From contig JAEZCG010000102.1 of the NCBI GenBank assembly GCA_023430065.1, positions 1-60,738 of the forward strand: a stretch of DNA of 60,738 nucleotides, in the 5' to 3' direction. Of this stretch, positions 39,899 through 49,572 are shown one piece after another (position 1 is the first letter of the stretch; every line of letters starts with the position of its first letter). The DNA is from Pseudomonadota bacterium. GTDB taxonomy: Bacteria > Pseudomonadota > Gammaproteobacteria > Burkholderiales > SHXO01. Under the pieces are notes generated by a model. The model was given only the letters and a program-made list of their open reading frames with translations, was not told the DNA's origin and made no database searches. Made by a program: the position numbers and the translations under genes.

Positions 39899-40531
39899 TC
39901 AAAACTGCTCGAGACCCCAGTCGGCTGCAGCCTCCCGCAGCAGTTGCGTGCGCAGACGCTCTCCGCCACCGAGCGGGAACTGCCAGGCCCGTCCGGTGGT
40001 GCGGTCCACGAGATCCAGCCGGTCGAAGCCTGCGCCCTGTGCGGTCGCAGCGAGATCGGTCTCTGTGGCAAGCATCTTCGCCAGGCTCTCGCGCATGCCA
40101 GGAAAGTCGACGGAGGCGATCCAGGCGCCACGCTCCTCGTACGCACGGGCCCGCATCTCCAGACCCTCTCCAGCGAGCGCCTTTCCGACCCGCTGCACCC
40201 AGATATCCGTTGCCGCACGAATGCGCTGATCGGCGGTTGCTTGGACATCGTGACGCACGAACGGCTCGACCTGGGGCTTGAAGGCGCGCGCCATCGCGTC
40301 GCGCTCTTTGGAGGGAGGAAGTCGCTTGAGCGCTGCGGCAATATCGAGTGCGACCAGCTGCCACTCGAATGACGCGTTGGGCAGCGTGCGCAACCTTGCG
40401 ATCTTCTCTCGCAGGGAATCGTGCTCGTCGCTCGCGGCGGCAACTCCACCGCTCGCCAACACCGTTACGCCGAGAAACAGCAGGAGGAGGGCACGTTGGA
40501 CGTGCTTGCGCACCGGCAGTGTGCAGGTCAT
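39899..40531 (-). CDS. Exported hypothetical protein
   Basis: About 210 residues. It has a signal peptide (ALLLLFLGVTVLASGGVAAA, cut near residue 33) and a mature domain rich in helices and Arg/Glu, including LREKIARLRTLPNASFEWQLVALDIAAALKRL. I recognise no enzyme motif. It ends close to a convergent acyl-CoA dehydrogenase and diverges from the decarboxylase pair. Start at 40558 adds nine residues and is the alternative. Confidence 0.7.
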   Translation of the reverse strand: MTCTLPVRKHVQRALLLLFLGVTVLASGGVAAASDEHDSLREKIARLRTLPNASFEWQLVALDIAAALKRLPPSKERDAMARAFKPQVEPFVRHDVQATADQRIRAATDIWVQRVGKALAGEGLEMRARAYEERGAWIASVDFPGMRESLAKMLATETDLAATAQGAGFDRLDLVDRTTGRAWQFPLGGGERLRTQLLREAAADWGLEQF

Positions 40532-40657
40532 CTCAATACCCCGTATTCTTGCGTCCATTCAAGGTAACGGCAGGCGGTCGATGATGTTGAGGCAGATCCG
40601 ACGGAAGATGGACGTGCAGGTCAGGAGGAACGTGGACGCGAAAGGAAGCCCACGCCA

Positions 40658-41188
40658 ATGAGTGCCGCTTTCGCGTTTGCACCGGACGATTGGCGTGCGG
40701 CAATCCATGCAGCGATGAAGCGGCAGAACGTCTCGCAGGTCGCGTATGTGCCGGATGCCGGACACGCCAGCCTGATCGAGGCCGTGCACGCCGACCCCGA
40801 GATGAAGGTGACGGTGCTCACGACAGAGGAGGAGGGTGTCGCCCTGCTGGCCGGCGCCGATCTGGGCGGAGCGCGCGGCGTGCTGCTCATGCAGTCGTCC
40901 GGTGTCGGCAACTGCGTGAACATGTTTTCCCTGCTTCGCAGCTGCGGCTTCCCCTTCGTCACCATCGTGACGATGCGGGGCGAGTGGGCGGAGTTCAATC
41001 CCTGGCAAATTCCCATGGGACAGGGCACGCCGAAGACCCTCGAGCACGCGGGCTTTCTCACCTACCGTGTCGACGAGCCGGGCGATGTCGGTCCCGTAAC
41101 CGAGGCCGCGCTCCGCATTGCCTACGAGAGCGGCCAGGCGGTTGCAGTGCTGCTATCGCAACGCCTCATCGGCGCGAAGAAGTTCTGA
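40658..41188 (+). CDS. Thiamine-diphosphate decarboxylase, N-terminal (alpha) subunit, sulfopyruvate/phosphonopyruvate decarboxylase-like
   Basis: This 176-residue protein is the Pyr-type domain of a ThDP enzyme, close to ComD/phosphonopyruvate decarboxylase alpha. The activating Glu is in VTVLTTEEEGVALLAGADLGGARGVLLMQSSGVGNCVNM (about 52-90), and TIVTMRGEWAEFNPWQIPMGQGTPKTLE follows. It must pair with the next gene's product to form an active enzyme. In archaea ComDE makes sulfoacetaldehyde for coenzyme M; bacterial homologues act on sulfonate or phosphonate 2-oxoacids. The substrate here is not known. Confidence 0.82.
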   Translation: MSAAFAFAPDDWRAAIHAAMKRQNVSQVAYVPDAGHASLIEAVHADPEMKVTVLTTEEEGVALLAGADLGGARGVLLMQSSGVGNCVNMFSLLRSCGFPFVTIVTMRGEWAEFNPWQIPMGQGTPKTLEHAGFLTYRVDEPGDVGPVTEAALRIAYESGQAVAVLLSQRLIGAKKF

Positions 41189-41204
41189 CGGAGGAAGCAG
41201 GGAG

Positions 41205-41771
41205 ATGCTCGAGCGCAGACAAACTGTCGCGATGCTGCTGGCAGATCGTTCGCCGGATCTGTTGGTCGTACCGGGCCTCGGCTCGTCCACCTACGATGTC
41301 GCGGCAGCGGGCGACTGCCCGCGCAATTTCTATCTTTGGGGCGCCATGGGCGGTGCAGTCAGCATCGGACTGGGCCTGGCCCTGGCGCAACCGCGCAAGC
41401 GGGTGCTCGTGATCACAGGCGACGGCGAAATGCTGATGGGCCTGGGAAGTCTCGCCACGGTGGGAGGAACGGCGATCTCCAATCTCGCCATTGCCGTGCT
41501 GGACAACGAGGCGTTCGGCGAGACCGGAGGCCAGGCAAGCCATACCGCCCTGGGAATCGATCTCGCCGCCGTGGCGCTGGCGTGCAAGTTCAGCACGGCC
41601 ACGACCATCCGGGAATCCGCCGACCTTCCCTCGGTCCGCGACATGCTGTTGCACGCGCCAGGGCCGGTTCTCGCGGTGATCAAGACCACAGCGGGGGACG
41701 TTGCGCGTGTCCTGCCCGAGCGCGACGGACACGCCATCCGGACGCGTTTCAGGAATGCCGTCGTGGGCTAG
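41205..41771 (+). CDS. Thiamine-diphosphate decarboxylase, C-terminal (beta) subunit, sulfopyruvate decarboxylase-like
   Basis: This 188-residue protein is the PP-type domain matching the previous gene. The ThDP-Mg motif starts GDGEMLMGLGSLATVGG (about residue 68) and closes with an Asn in AIAVLDNEAFGETGG, the usual GDG-N spacing. It starts 16 bases after the alpha gene, and the pair is a split version of a single-chain decarboxylase. ATG 41205 follows GAGGAAGCAGGGAG; an earlier in-frame start overlapping the alpha gene was rejected. Confidence 0.82.
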   Translation: MLERRQTVAMLLADRSPDLLVVPGLGSSTYDVAAAGDCPRNFYLWGAMGGAVSIGLGLALAQPRKRVLVITGDGEMLMGLGSLATVGGTAISNLAIAVLDNEAFGETGGQASHTALGIDLAAVALACKFSTATTIRESADLPSVRDMLLHAPGPVLAVIKTTAGDVARVLPERDGHAIRTRFRNAVVG

Positions 41772-41957
41772 CGCACATGGTGGGCGCACACGCGCTCCCG
41801 CTCGCAAGCCGTATCGGGCGAGGGCGCCTTGCCGATCCCGGTCGATCGTCCATGGCGCTATCCTGCGTGCTGCCGGCGGCTACGCTCGCGCCTGTCGGCA
41901 TACCTGCCGCACCAGAGGCGTACGGCCGATGTGCCTGCGTATGATCGGAGGACAACC

Positions 41958-42836
41958 GTGAATGATCTGCTCAACGAAGAGGCCATGGCGCTTCTCGGCG
42001 CCAAGGATCGATGGACGCGACGGCAGTTCGTCGCGGCCTCTCTGGCAACCGGTTTTGCCGCGGCCGTTCAACCCGGGAGCGCGCAGACCATGATCAAGAC
42101 GGATACCGAGGGGCTCATCGCCGGTGAGGTCGAGATTCCCGGCCGCGGCGCATCCTTTCCCGCTTATCGGGCCATGCCGGCAAGCGGCACCCGCCCGCCA
42201 GTGATTCTCGTGGTCCAGGAAATATTCGGGGTGCACGAACACATCCGGGATGTCGTGCGTCGCTTCGCGAAAGCAGGGTACCTGGCCGTTGCGCCTGAGT
42301 TGTTCTACCGGCAGGGCGACGTGTCGAAGCTGGAGGACATCAAGGAGATCATCGCCAGCGTCGTGAGCAAGGTGCCCGATGCGCAAGTGATGGAAGATCT
42401 CGACGCGACCGTGTCGTGGGCGGATCGAAACCGTGGAGACGTGGGCAGGTTGGGGATCACCGGATTCTGCTGGGGTGGTCGCATCACGTGGCTTTATGCC
42501 GCGCACAATCCCAGGATCGATGCGGGGGTGGCCTGGTACGGTCGCCTCGAGGGGCCCAAGAGCGAGATGAACCCGGCTCATCCCATCGATCTCGTCCGGA
42601 AGATCGATGCGCCCGTGCTGGGGCTGTACGGAGGTGCCGATACTGGCATACCGGTCGAGAGTGTGGAGCGGATGAACCAAGCCTTGGCGAAGGCCGGCAA
42701 GCCGTCGACGATACACGTGTATCCCGGCGCTCCGCACGCATTCCATGCCGACTACCGACCGTCGTACCGGCGGGAGGCCGCCGAAGACGGATGGAAGCGT
42801 GCGCTGGAGTGGTTCCGCACGCACGGCGTCGTATGA
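41958..42836 (+). CDS. Tat-exported dienelactone hydrolase-family protein
   Basis: This 292-residue alpha/beta hydrolase has the nucleophile Cys in [19 protein letters not shown] (about 170), an Asp/Gly strand [14 protein letters not shown] (about 218) and the catalytic His in [12 protein letters not shown] (about 256), as in dienelactone hydrolases. Its N-terminus is a twin-arginine signal: [24 protein letters not shown], cut near residue 43. So this copy is predicted to act in the periplasm as a folded enzyme. GTG 41958 follows GGAGGACAACC. It lies downstream of the split decarboxylase in the same direction. Confidence 0.85.
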   Translation: MNDLLNEEAMALLGAKDRWTRRQFVAASLATGFAAAVQPGSAQTMIKTDTEGLIAGEVEIPGRGASFPAYRAMPASGTRPPVILVVQEIFGVHEHIRDVVRRFAKAGYLAVAPELFYRQGDVSKLEDIKEIIASVVSKVPDAQVMEDLDATVSWADRNRGDVGRLGITGFCWGGRITWLYAAHNPRIDAGVAWYGRLEGPKSEMNPAHPIDLVRKIDAPVLGLYGGADTGIPVESVERMNQALAKAGKPSTIHVYPGAPHAFHADYRPSYRREAAEDGWKRALEWFRTHGVV

Positions 42837-42862
42837 GGATGCTTTCAAGCGGTTGAGGTGAA

Positions 42863-43444
42863 GTGCGTGTGACGAGGCCACCTGATCGCTTCTCGCATCG
42901 CCTGGCGACCGTCTCGGACTTGCCAAAGCTGGAAGTCGTCATGCGGCTTGCGATCGACCGACTCCTTGCCCCGTACCTCGACGCGGCGCGTGCCGCGGCG
43001 AGCTTCGAGATCATGGGGATCGACAGCCAGCTCATCGCCGACGGCACGTATTTCGCGATCGAGTACGACGGCGCGATCGTTGGGTGCGGCGGTTGGAGCA
43101 ACCGTGCGACATTGTTCGGCGGGGATCAAACCACCAATCGGGATGCACGGCTCCTCGATCCCGCGACCGAACCTGCGCGCGTGCGGGCCATGTACACGCA
43201 TCCTGCCTATGCACGGCGCGGTGTTGGCCGCAGGGTACTCTCCCTGTGCGAGGCGGCAGCCGCCCGGCACGGTTTCCGGTCGCTCGAACTCGTCGCCACG
43301 TTGGCAGGTGAGCCGCTGTACTGCGCGTACGGCTTTCAGGTGGTCGAGCGCATCGAGGTACCGACGTCCTCGGGTTTGACGGTGCCCTGTGCGCGCATGC
43401 GCAGACCGATCGAGCCCCGTGATCAGATCCATGCGACTGGCTGA
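42863..43444 (+). CDS. GNAT-family N-acetyltransferase
   Basis: This 193-residue protein has GNAT motif A ARVRAMYTHPAYARRGVGRRVLSLCEAAA (about 106-134, with the acetyl-CoA loop RRGVGR) and a preceding FAIEYDGAIVGCGGWSN strand (about 62). The substrate is unknown. It starts with GTG after TTGAGGTGAA, 27 bases after the dienelactone hydrolase gene. Confidence 0.82.
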   Translation: MRVTRPPDRFSHRLATVSDLPKLEVVMRLAIDRLLAPYLDAARAAASFEIMGIDSQLIADGTYFAIEYDGAIVGCGGWSNRATLFGGDQTTNRDARLLDPATEPARVRAMYTHPAYARRGVGRRVLSLCEAAAARHGFRSLELVATLAGEPLYCAYGFQVVERIEVPTSSGLTVPCARMRRPIEPRDQIHATG

Positions 43445-43480
43445 ACTGATTACTGAGCGTGCATCGCCTCAGTGCTTGAA

Positions 43481-43514
43481 TTATGTTTGCACTTAACATA
43501 ACGCACATTATACG
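43481..43514 (+). promoter_or_regulatory. AT-rich promoter with overlapping operator-like dyad
   Basis: TTGCAC (43487-43492) and TATACG (43509-43514) form a -35/-10 pair with 16-base spacing. TTATGTT (43481-43487) and AACATAA (43495-43501) are perfect inverted repeats with a seven-base gap across the -35, as for a repressor site. The AT content stands out against the surroundings. The next gene on this strand begins at 43637. Confidence 0.5.
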
Positions 43515-43636
43515 TCCTGTGCGCGATACCCAAAAGCCAGTTCTCCAACCACCAGTGCGCGCTTTCACAGTCTGTTCACGCCATCGGCATCCGCGTTGCC
43601 CATGATGAACGTCCTCAGTCACCGTTCCGAAGGCCC

Positions 43637-43963
43637 ATGAAGAAACTCCCACGCAAACTGGTCCCCTCCGCGGCAGCAGAAGAAACAGAGATCTCGCAGG
43701 AGCTGCCTCAAGAGATGAGTGAAAGCCGGACGGAACCGGGCATGCACTTCGAACTCGTGCACGCCGCCGAACGGCGACTCGAGGACGCGCGTCTGCTCGT
43801 CCTGCGCTCGGATGTCAGGGAGCCATCGGTGCCGACGATCGAGAAGTCGATCTTCGATCCGGCGGGCGGCATCCGGCTGCCGGGTTCCCGGGCCACTTGC
43901 GCATCAGATCGTGCGCTCAAAGGGGGGGTTGCGCACACGAGCGGGCGCTACCGAGTCCACTAA
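43637..43963 (+). CDS. Hypothetical protein, 108 aa
   Basis: The frame encodes a charged protein with Glu-rich N-terminal half (EETEISQELPQEM) and a middle segment MHFELVHAAERRLEDARLLVLRSDV. No known domain is recognised. It lies behind the AT-rich regulated promoter and 56 bases before convergent tatD. Coding is plausible but unproven; the last 25 residues are low-complexity. Confidence 0.45.
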   Translation: MKKLPRKLVPSAAAEETEISQELPQEMSESRTEPGMHFELVHAAERRLEDARLLVLRSDVREPSVPTIEKSIFDPAGGIRLPGSRATCASDRALKGGVAHTSGRYRVH

Positions 43964-44019
43964 GCCGCGCTCGCCGGGTAGCCCAGGCCGCGCATGCGGC
44001 GCGGCGCACGCTGGGCGGC

Positions 44020-44793
44020 TCACCCCGGCAACGTCACCCGGAACAGACGCTGGAAATTTTCTGTGGTGGCGGCGGCAAGCGCCGGAAAGCTCATTTCTCG
44101 CAGGTCAGCCAGATACTGCGCGACGTGGCGCACATATGCCGGCTCGTTGCGCTTGCCGCGATGTGGCACCGGCGCCAGGTAGGGAGAATCTGTTTCGACC
44201 AGGATCCGGTCCAGTGGCACCCGCTTGGCGACCGCCTTGAGATCCGTTGCATTCTTGAAGGTGACGATCCCCGAGAAGGAGATGTGGAACCCCAGGTCGA
44301 GCGCCGCTTCCGCCACTTCCATCGTTTCCGTGAAGCAGTGCATGACGCCACCCACCTCGTCGGCGCGCTCCGACCGCATGATCTGAAGCGTATCGGCCGA
44401 GGCGGATCGGGTATGAATGACGAGGGGCTTGCCGCATTCGCGTGCGGCCCGGATGTGGGTACGAAAGCGCTGCCGTTGCCACTCGACATCGCCTGAGGTG
44501 CGATAGTAATCGAGCCCGGTCTCCCCAATGGCAACGACCTTGGGCGTGCGCGCGAGCGCCACCAGCTCCGCCTGCGAGGGTTCCCGGGCACCGCTTTCGT
44601 CAGGGTGCACCCCGACGCTCATCGACAGTTGGGCATGGCCCTCGGCCAAGGCACGCACGCGCGGCCAATTCTCCAAGGTGACGCCGATGCATACGGCGTG
44701 CACCACGCCATTGTCGCGCATGCGCGCGAGTACGTCGTCGATCTCGCTCGCGAGATCGGGAAAATCCAGATGACAGTGAGAATCGACCAGCAC
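44020..44793 (-). CDS. tatD: TatD-family metal-dependent hydrolase (DNase)
   Basis: This 257-residue TIM-barrel amidohydrolase has the metal ligands in VDSHCHLDFPDL (about 3-13, HxH), GETGLDYY (about 90), VIHTRSASADT (about 125) and the ETDSPYLAP segment (about 202). Family members have 3'-5' exonuclease or DNA-repair roles. It begins with GTG, 12 bases after the pilZ stop, at the end of the yceD-to-tatD operon. Confidence 0.93.
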   Translation of the reverse strand: MLVDSHCHLDFPDLASEIDDVLARMRDNGVVHAVCIGVTLENWPRVRALAEGHAQLSMSVGVHPDESGAREPSQAELVALARTPKVVAIGETGLDYYRTSGDVEWQRQRFRTHIRAARECGKPLVIHTRSASADTLQIMRSERADEVGGVMHCFTETMEVAEAALDLGFHISFSGIVTFKNATDLKAVAKRVPLDRILVETDSPYLAPVPHRGKRNEPAYVRHVAQYLADLREMSFPALAAATTENFQRLFRVTLPG

Positions 44794-44805
44794 GTGCGAT
44801 GCAGA

Positions 44806-45174
44806 TCAGAGCGTGTGGGTCGGCCGCGCAGACTGCAGATGCCCTCCCAGGAGGCCCTCGATGCGGCGCCTGGCTTGCACCCCGCTTTCGTCCTCCTTGA
44901 ACTGCACGCCCACACCCTGGACGCGGTTGCCGTGACAGCCGGCCGGTGTGACCCATACCACGCGGCCTGCGACGGGTAGGCGGGTCGGATCGTCCGACAG
45001 GCTGATGAGCATGAATATCTCGTCGCCCAACTTGTAGGGGCGCGCGGTGGGAATGAAGATTCCACCTCCTTTCACATAGCCCATGTAGGCCGCGTAGAGG
45101 ATCGCTTTGTCCTTGATGTTCAAAGAGATAGCGCCTGGCTTGGCACATCCCGCCATTCCTTCCGAAACCGTCAC
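44806..45174 (-). CDS. pilZ: PilZ-domain protein (type IV pilus PilZ class)
   Basis: This 122-residue protein is a PilZ domain: GAISLNIKDKAILYAAYMGYVKGGGIFIPT, then GDEIFMLISLSDDPTRLPVAGRVVWV. The RxxxR and D/NxSxxG motifs needed for c-di-GMP binding are not seen, as in pilus-type PilZ proteins, which work by protein contacts. Its place between holB and tatD is conserved in this group. It starts with GTG, three bases after the holB stop. Confidence 0.88.
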   Translation of the reverse strand: MTVSEGMAGCAKPGAISLNIKDKAILYAAYMGYVKGGGIFIPTARPYKLGDEIFMLISLSDDPTRLPVAGRVVWVTPAGCHGNRVQGVGVQFKEDESGVQARRRIEGLLGGHLQSARPTHTL

Positions 45175-45177
45175 CTG

Positions 45178-46197
45178 TCATGCCTCCGTGCCGCACAACG
45201 CGGCCTTGTACGCGAACAGACACCGCTGGGCGACGAGGCGCGCATTCAGCGGGTGGTCGATGCTGCGCGCCACGTCGTTCAGTTGCCGAACGAGGCGCAG
45301 CAAGGCGGCGCGCGTCGTTCGGGCGGCCAGACGATGCAAGATCTGAGCGCAATCAGGGTTGTACCGAAGCGGCCCACGGGACCTGAGGGCGAGCAGATCG
45401 TACGTCCAGCGCTGCATCGCGTGCACCAGCACGGGGAGATTGTCCTGCCCCAGACGGTCCACCGCGGCCACCGGGTCGAGATCCTCGCGCCCCAGGACGC
45501 TCTCGATGACTTGATCGCGCAGCTTCCAGTAATCGGCACGATCCAGCGCCAGCGCAGCCAGTGGCGCATTCCCAGTCTGCGCCAGGGCCAGTGCGGGGCG
45601 CTGAGCGCCCTGCCCGCGCAACCACTCGACCCCCTGGGAGACAGTCGGAAGGTGGAACGAAAGCTTGATGCAGCGGCTCCGGACGGTTGCAGGAAGTCGG
45701 GCCGGCTTCCCGGTCACCAGCAGGAAGTGCGTCTGCGGTGGTGGTTCCTCGAGCGTCTTGAGCATGGCGTTGGCAGCACTCGGATGCAGCCGGTCGGCCT
45801 GCTCGACCACGACCACCTTCCGGCCTCCCAGATGCGAACTGAAGGCGAGGAAGTCCGCGAGCAGCCGCACGCTTCCCACCTTGATCCAGCGCACTCCCCG
45901 ACTCTTGGTCGAAGACGCCTCAGTGCCCTCCTCATCCTCGGTCTCGTCGCCTGCGCCGAGGACGCGCAGGTCCGGGTGGTGGTCGGCGATCGCGAGACGG
46001 CATGCGGCACACCGGCCGCAGGCGCGCCTGCCCGATGTCGGCTGTGCGCACAGCAGGCTGTGGGCGAGCGCTGCCGCAAATGCCGCCTTTCCCGTTCCCG
46101 CCGCACCGAACAAGAGCAGGACAGGAGGCGTCGCTTCCAGCGGCGGCAGGCTCTCCCACAGCCCGCGGTTCCACGGATGGACGTCGGGGGCGGTCAC
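45178..46197 (-). CDS. holB: DNA polymerase III subunit delta prime
   Basis: This 339-residue clamp-loader subunit has the P-loop-like [24 protein letters not shown] (about 26), a four-cysteine zinc module [12 protein letters not shown] (about 56), [27 protein letters not shown] (about 125) and [18 protein letters not shown]. The GTG start at 46197 overlaps the tmk stop (GTGA). Earlier in-frame sequence lies antisense to tmk coding and was rejected. Confidence 0.94.
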   Translation of the reverse strand: MTAPDVHPWNRGLWESLPPLEATPPVLLLFGAAGTGKAAFAAALAHSLLCAQPTSGRRACGRCAACRLAIADHHPDLRVLGAGDETEDEEGTEASSTKSRGVRWIKVGSVRLLADFLAFSSHLGGRKVVVVEQADRLHPSAANAMLKTLEEPPPQTHFLLVTGKPARLPATVRSRCIKLSFHLPTVSQGVEWLRGQGAQRPALALAQTGNAPLAALALDRADYWKLRDQVIESVLGREDLDPVAAVDRLGQDNLPVLVHAMQRWTYDLLALRSRGPLRYNPDCAQILHRLAARTTRAALLRLVRQLNDVARSIDHPLNARLVAQRCLFAYKAALCGTEA

Positions 46198-46820
46198 GCG
46201 CCGTCCAGTAGCTGCGCGAGGCTCATCGCGAGAACATCGCGAACGTCCTCGATGGGTTGAGTCGCGTCCACGACGCGAATGCGTCCTGGATCGGACCGGG
46301 CGCGAGCCAGATAGCCCGCGCGGACACGTTCGAAGAACGCCGCCTGCTCCTGCTCGAACCGGTCTGGAGAGCGGCTGGCAAGCACACGCGCGCGCGCCAC
46401 GTCGACGGGCACATCGAAGTAGAGCGTCAGATCCGGCTGCAACCGGCCCTGCACCCATTCCTCGAGGATGGCCAGCCGGGACGTCGAGATGCCGCGGCCC
46501 CCACCCTGGTAAGCGAAGGTGGCATCGGTGAAGCGGTCGCACACGACCCACTGGCCGCGCGCGATGGCCGGTAGGATCACCTGCGCGAGGTGCTGTTTCC
46601 GCGCAGCGAACATCAGCAGCGCCTCTGCTTCCGCATCTACCTGCTGTGCGGGATCGAGCAGCAACTCACGCAGTCGCTCGCCGAGCGACGTACCGCCGGG
46701 CTCTCGGCTCAGGCGCAGGTCCACCCCGCGCTCCCCCAACCACCGTGCAATCCACTCGACGTGTGTGCTCTTGCCGGCCCCGTCCACGCCTTCGAGCGTG
46801 ACGAATCGTCCAGGCCTCAC
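46194..46820 (-). CDS. tmk: Thymidylate kinase
   Basis: This 208-residue kinase phosphorylates dTMP. It has P-loop [15 protein letters not shown] (about 8), [18 protein letters not shown] (about 37), the DR motif [19 protein letters not shown] (about 91) and the LID region [20 protein letters not shown] segment (about 150). GTG start, three bases after the mltG stop; it overlaps holB by four bases, so the three are coupled. Confidence 0.96.
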   Translation of the reverse strand: MRPGRFVTLEGVDGAGKSTHVEWIARWLGERGVDLRLSREPGGTSLGERLRELLLDPAQQVDAEAEALLMFAARKQHLAQVILPAIARGQWVVCDRFTDATFAYQGGGRGISTSRLAILEEWVQGRLQPDLTLYFDVPVDVARARVLASRSPDRFEQEQAAFFERVRAGYLARARSDPGRIRVVDATQPIEDVRDVLAMSLAQLLDGA

Positions 46821-46823
46821 GGC

Positions 46824-47828
46824 TCAGCGTCCCAGCTGATAGCGGCGTACCGCAGCATTGTGATCGGGCAGATTGGAGGAGAAATGCGAGGATCCATCGC
46901 CTCGCGCGACGAAGTATAGGGCGCTCGTCGCGGCAGGCCGCAGCGCCGCTTCCAGCGCCCCCTGCCCCGGCATCGCGATCGGTGTCGGCGGCAGCCCGGC
47001 GCGCGTGTAGGTGTTATAGGGAGTATCGGTTTCCAGGTCACGCCTGCGCAGGTTTCCGTCGAAGCCGCTGCCCAATCCGTAGATGACTGCGGGGTCGGTT
47101 TGCAGTCGCATTCCGCGCTTGAGGCGATTGACGAACACCGCAGCGATGAGCGGGCGCTCGGATTCCAGGCCGGTCTCCTTCTCGACGATCGATGCCATGA
47201 TCAGCGCCTCATAGGGTGACGCATAAGGCAGTCCCGGCGCACGGGTGTCCCACAGCCGCTCGAGGCGGCTGCGCATGGTCTGGTAGGCGCGTGCAAGAAT
47301 TCTCCAGTCCGCTGCCCCTGGGCTGAAGTTATAGGTATCGGGAAAGAACAGCCCCTCTGCGCGCCGCTCCTCGGCCCCGATCCGTCGCAGCAGCTCGACC
47401 TCGCTCAGTTCGACGGTTTCCTGGCCGACGAGCGGATGCTGCGCCAGGGCCATGCGCATCTGGGCAAAGGTCCAGCCCTCGATGAAGGTGATCTGCGCTT
47501 CGGTCACCTCGCCATTGGCCAGCATTTCGAGCAATCGATAGGGCGTGACCCGTTCAGGCAGGCGGTAGACGCCCGCCTGCACGCTATGGGCGCGCCCCAG
47601 CACCCGAGCCAGGACACGCATCGTCCACCCCTCATCCAACACCCCCGTGCGCACGAGCTCGTCCGCGACCCAGGAGAATGGGCGTCCCTTCGGGATCAGC
47701 AGTTCCCGCGCCTCCTCGCTCACACGCAGCGGGGTCATGGCGAACCACGCCAGCCATCCTCCGGCGGCGGCAAGAAGAAGCGTCGCCGTGAGGAACCCGG
47801 CAAGGCTCAGGCGCGCGAGTCGGGACAT
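46824..47828 (-). CDS. mltG: Endolytic transglycosylase MltG
   Basis: This 334-residue YceG-like protein has one N-terminal membrane helix (LSLAGFLTATLLLAAAGGWLAWF) and a periplasmic catalytic domain with VEKETGLESERPLIAAVFVNRLKRGMRLQTDPAVIYG (about 210-245, catalytic Glu in EKE). A LysM-like subdomain (about 60-130) precedes it. It cuts nascent peptidoglycan glycan strands. It follows fabF; the pabC gene often found between them is missing here. Confidence 0.95.
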   Translation of the reverse strand: MSRLARLSLAGFLTATLLLAAAGGWLAWFAMTPLRVSEEARELLIPKGRPFSWVADELVRTGVLDEGWTMRVLARVLGRAHSVQAGVYRLPERVTPYRLLEMLANGEVTEAQITFIEGWTFAQMRMALAQHPLVGQETVELSEVELLRRIGAEERRAEGLFFPDTYNFSPGAADWRILARAYQTMRSRLERLWDTRAPGLPYASPYEALIMASIVEKETGLESERPLIAAVFVNRLKRGMRLQTDPAVIYGLGSGFDGNLRRRDLETDTPYNTYTRAGLPPTPIAMPGQGALEAALRPAATSALYFVARGDGSSHFSSNLPDHNAAVRRYQLGR

Positions 47829-47936
47829 GGGTTGGTGCCCTGCAGCGATGGCCTGGAGTGCAACTCGAACATCGTCTCGGCCTGCAGTGCCGAGGCCCGG
47901 GATGCCACGTCGACGGCCGCTGTCACGGCCGTCCGG

Positions 47937-49175
47937 TCACACCGGAGCAAACGCCAGTGTGGCGTTGGTGCCGCCAAAACCGAAAGAGTTCGACAAAGCC
48001 AGCCGGATCGTCATCTCGCGTGCCTGGTTCGGCACGTAGTCGAGGTCGCACTCGGGATCCGGATCGGTCAGATTGATCGTCGGTGGCGCGATCTGATCGC
48101 GGACACTGAGCACGGTGAACACGGCCTCGACACCGCCGGCCGCGCCGAGCAGGTGTCCTGTCATGGACTTGGTGGAACTCATCGCGACCTTGCCTGCATG
48201 CTCGCCAAGCGCGCGCTTGACGGCAACGGTCTCCGCCAGGTCGCCCAGCGGAGTGGAGGTCCCGTGCGCATTGATGTAGTCGACCCTGTCCGCTGAAACC
48301 TTGGCATCGCGCAGTGCATTGATCATGCATCGGCGTGCGCCGTCCCCGTCCTCGCACGGCGCAGTCATGTGGTGCGCGTCGGCACTCATGCCGTACCCGA
48401 GCAACTCGGCATAGATGTGCGCACCTCGTCGCTTCGCGAGTTCCATCTCCTCGAGCACCAGCACGCCGGCCCCTTCGCCCAGTACGAACCCATCCCGGCC
48501 CCGGTCCCAGGGGCGGCTGGCACCCGCAGGATCTTCGTTGCGCGTGGACAGCGCGCGGGCGGCCGAAAACCCGCCGATGGCGAGGCCGCATACGGTGGAC
48601 TCGGAACCGCCTGCAACCATGATGTCGGCATCCCCGTAGGCGATCAGTCGTGCCGATTCGCCGATACAGTGGGTGGAAGTCGTGCAGGCGGTGGTGATCG
48701 CCAGGTTCGGTCCCTTGAATCCGTACATGATCGACAGATTCCCAGACACCATGTTGATGATCGTGCCCGGGATGAAAAACGGAGAAATGCGCCGTGGGCC
48801 GCTTTCGAGCAGGCTGCGATAGGTCTGCTCGATCATCGGAAGCCCACCGATACCCGATCCGATGTTCACGCCGATGCGTTCGGCGTTCTCCTCGGTGACC
48901 TCGATTCCGGAGTCGCGAACGGCCTGGACCGCCGCCGCCGTACCGTAATGGACGAATGTGTCCAGGCGGCGAGCTTCCTTCGCCGGCAGGTACTGGGTGA
49001 CATCGAACCCCTTCACCTCACCGGCGATCTGAGATGCGTATTGGCTGGCGTCAAAGCGACTGATGCTGGTGATGCCGCTGCGGCCAGCCAGAATGTTGTC
49101 CCACGCCTCCTTCACCTCGAGGCCGACCGGACTGATGATGCCGAGGCCGGTGATTACTACTCTGCGCTTGGACAA
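47937..49175 (-). CDS. fabF: 3-oxoacyl-ACP synthase II
   Basis: This 412-residue condensing enzyme elongates acyl-ACP. The active Cys is in [15 protein letters not shown] (about 163), with catalytic histidines in [11 protein letters not shown] (about 303) and [15 protein letters not shown] (about 340). It starts with TTG at 49175, 19 bases after acpP. Expected family length. Confidence 0.97.
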   Translation of the reverse strand: MSKRRVVITGLGIISPVGLEVKEAWDNILAGRSGITSISRFDASQYASQIAGEVKGFDVTQYLPAKEARRLDTFVHYGTAAAVQAVRDSGIEVTEENAERIGVNIGSGIGGLPMIEQTYRSLLESGPRRISPFFIPGTIINMVSGNLSIMYGFKGPNLAITTACTTSTHCIGESARLIAYGDADIMVAGGSESTVCGLAIGGFSAARALSTRNEDPAGASRPWDRGRDGFVLGEGAGVLVLEEMELAKRRGAHIYAELLGYGMSADAHHMTAPCEDGDGARRCMINALRDAKVSADRVDYINAHGTSTPLGDLAETVAVKRALGEHAGKVAMSSTKSMTGHLLGAAGGVEAVFTVLSVRDQIAPPTINLTDPDPECDLDYVPNQAREMTIRLALSNSFGFGGTNATLAFAPV

Positions 49176-49194
49176 GGCGGCACCGTCGATGGAC

Positions 49195-49437
49195 TTACTG
49201 CTTGAGATGCGCGTTGATGTAGTCGATGGCCTGCTGCACCGACGTGATCTTTTCCGCTTCTTCGTCCGGGATCTCGCACTCGAACTCTTCCTCGAGGGCC
49301 ATCACCAGTTCGACCGTGTCGAGGGAATCGGCGCCGAGGTCATCAACGAACGTCGACTCAAGCTTCACGTCGGCTTCGTTCACGCCGAGTTGCTCGGCAA
49401 CGATCTTCTTGACGCGTTGTTCGATGGTTTCCATCAA
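49195..49437 (-). CDS. acpP: Acyl carrier protein
   Basis: This 80-residue protein has the 4'-phosphopantetheine attachment motif [20 protein letters not shown] with the Ser near residue 38. It is very acidic, as expected. AGGAAGGG precedes the ATG. It is the carrier for FabD, FabH, FabG and FabF, all encoded next to it. Confidence 0.98.
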   Translation of the reverse strand: MMETIEQRVKKIVAEQLGVNEADVKLESTFVDDLGADSLDTVELVMALEEEFECEIPDEEAEKITSVQQAIDYINAHLKQ

Positions 49438-49572
49438 ATTGCCCTTCCTGGTTAGATGAAAGTTCGGGCGGCGAATGCGCCCTAGGCTGCCGGCCGCCGC
49501 CGTCGGGCGGAGGGTCGCGGCGGGATGCTCAGAAACGATGTTGCCATCGGCAAGTGCCGGTACAGACGGCGC

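Noticed and set aside
40658..41771. Coenzyme M or sulfolactate pathway locus
   Set aside because: Only the ComDE-like pair is present; no sulfolactate dehydrogenase, phosphosulfolactate synthase or sulfonate transporter genes are nearby.
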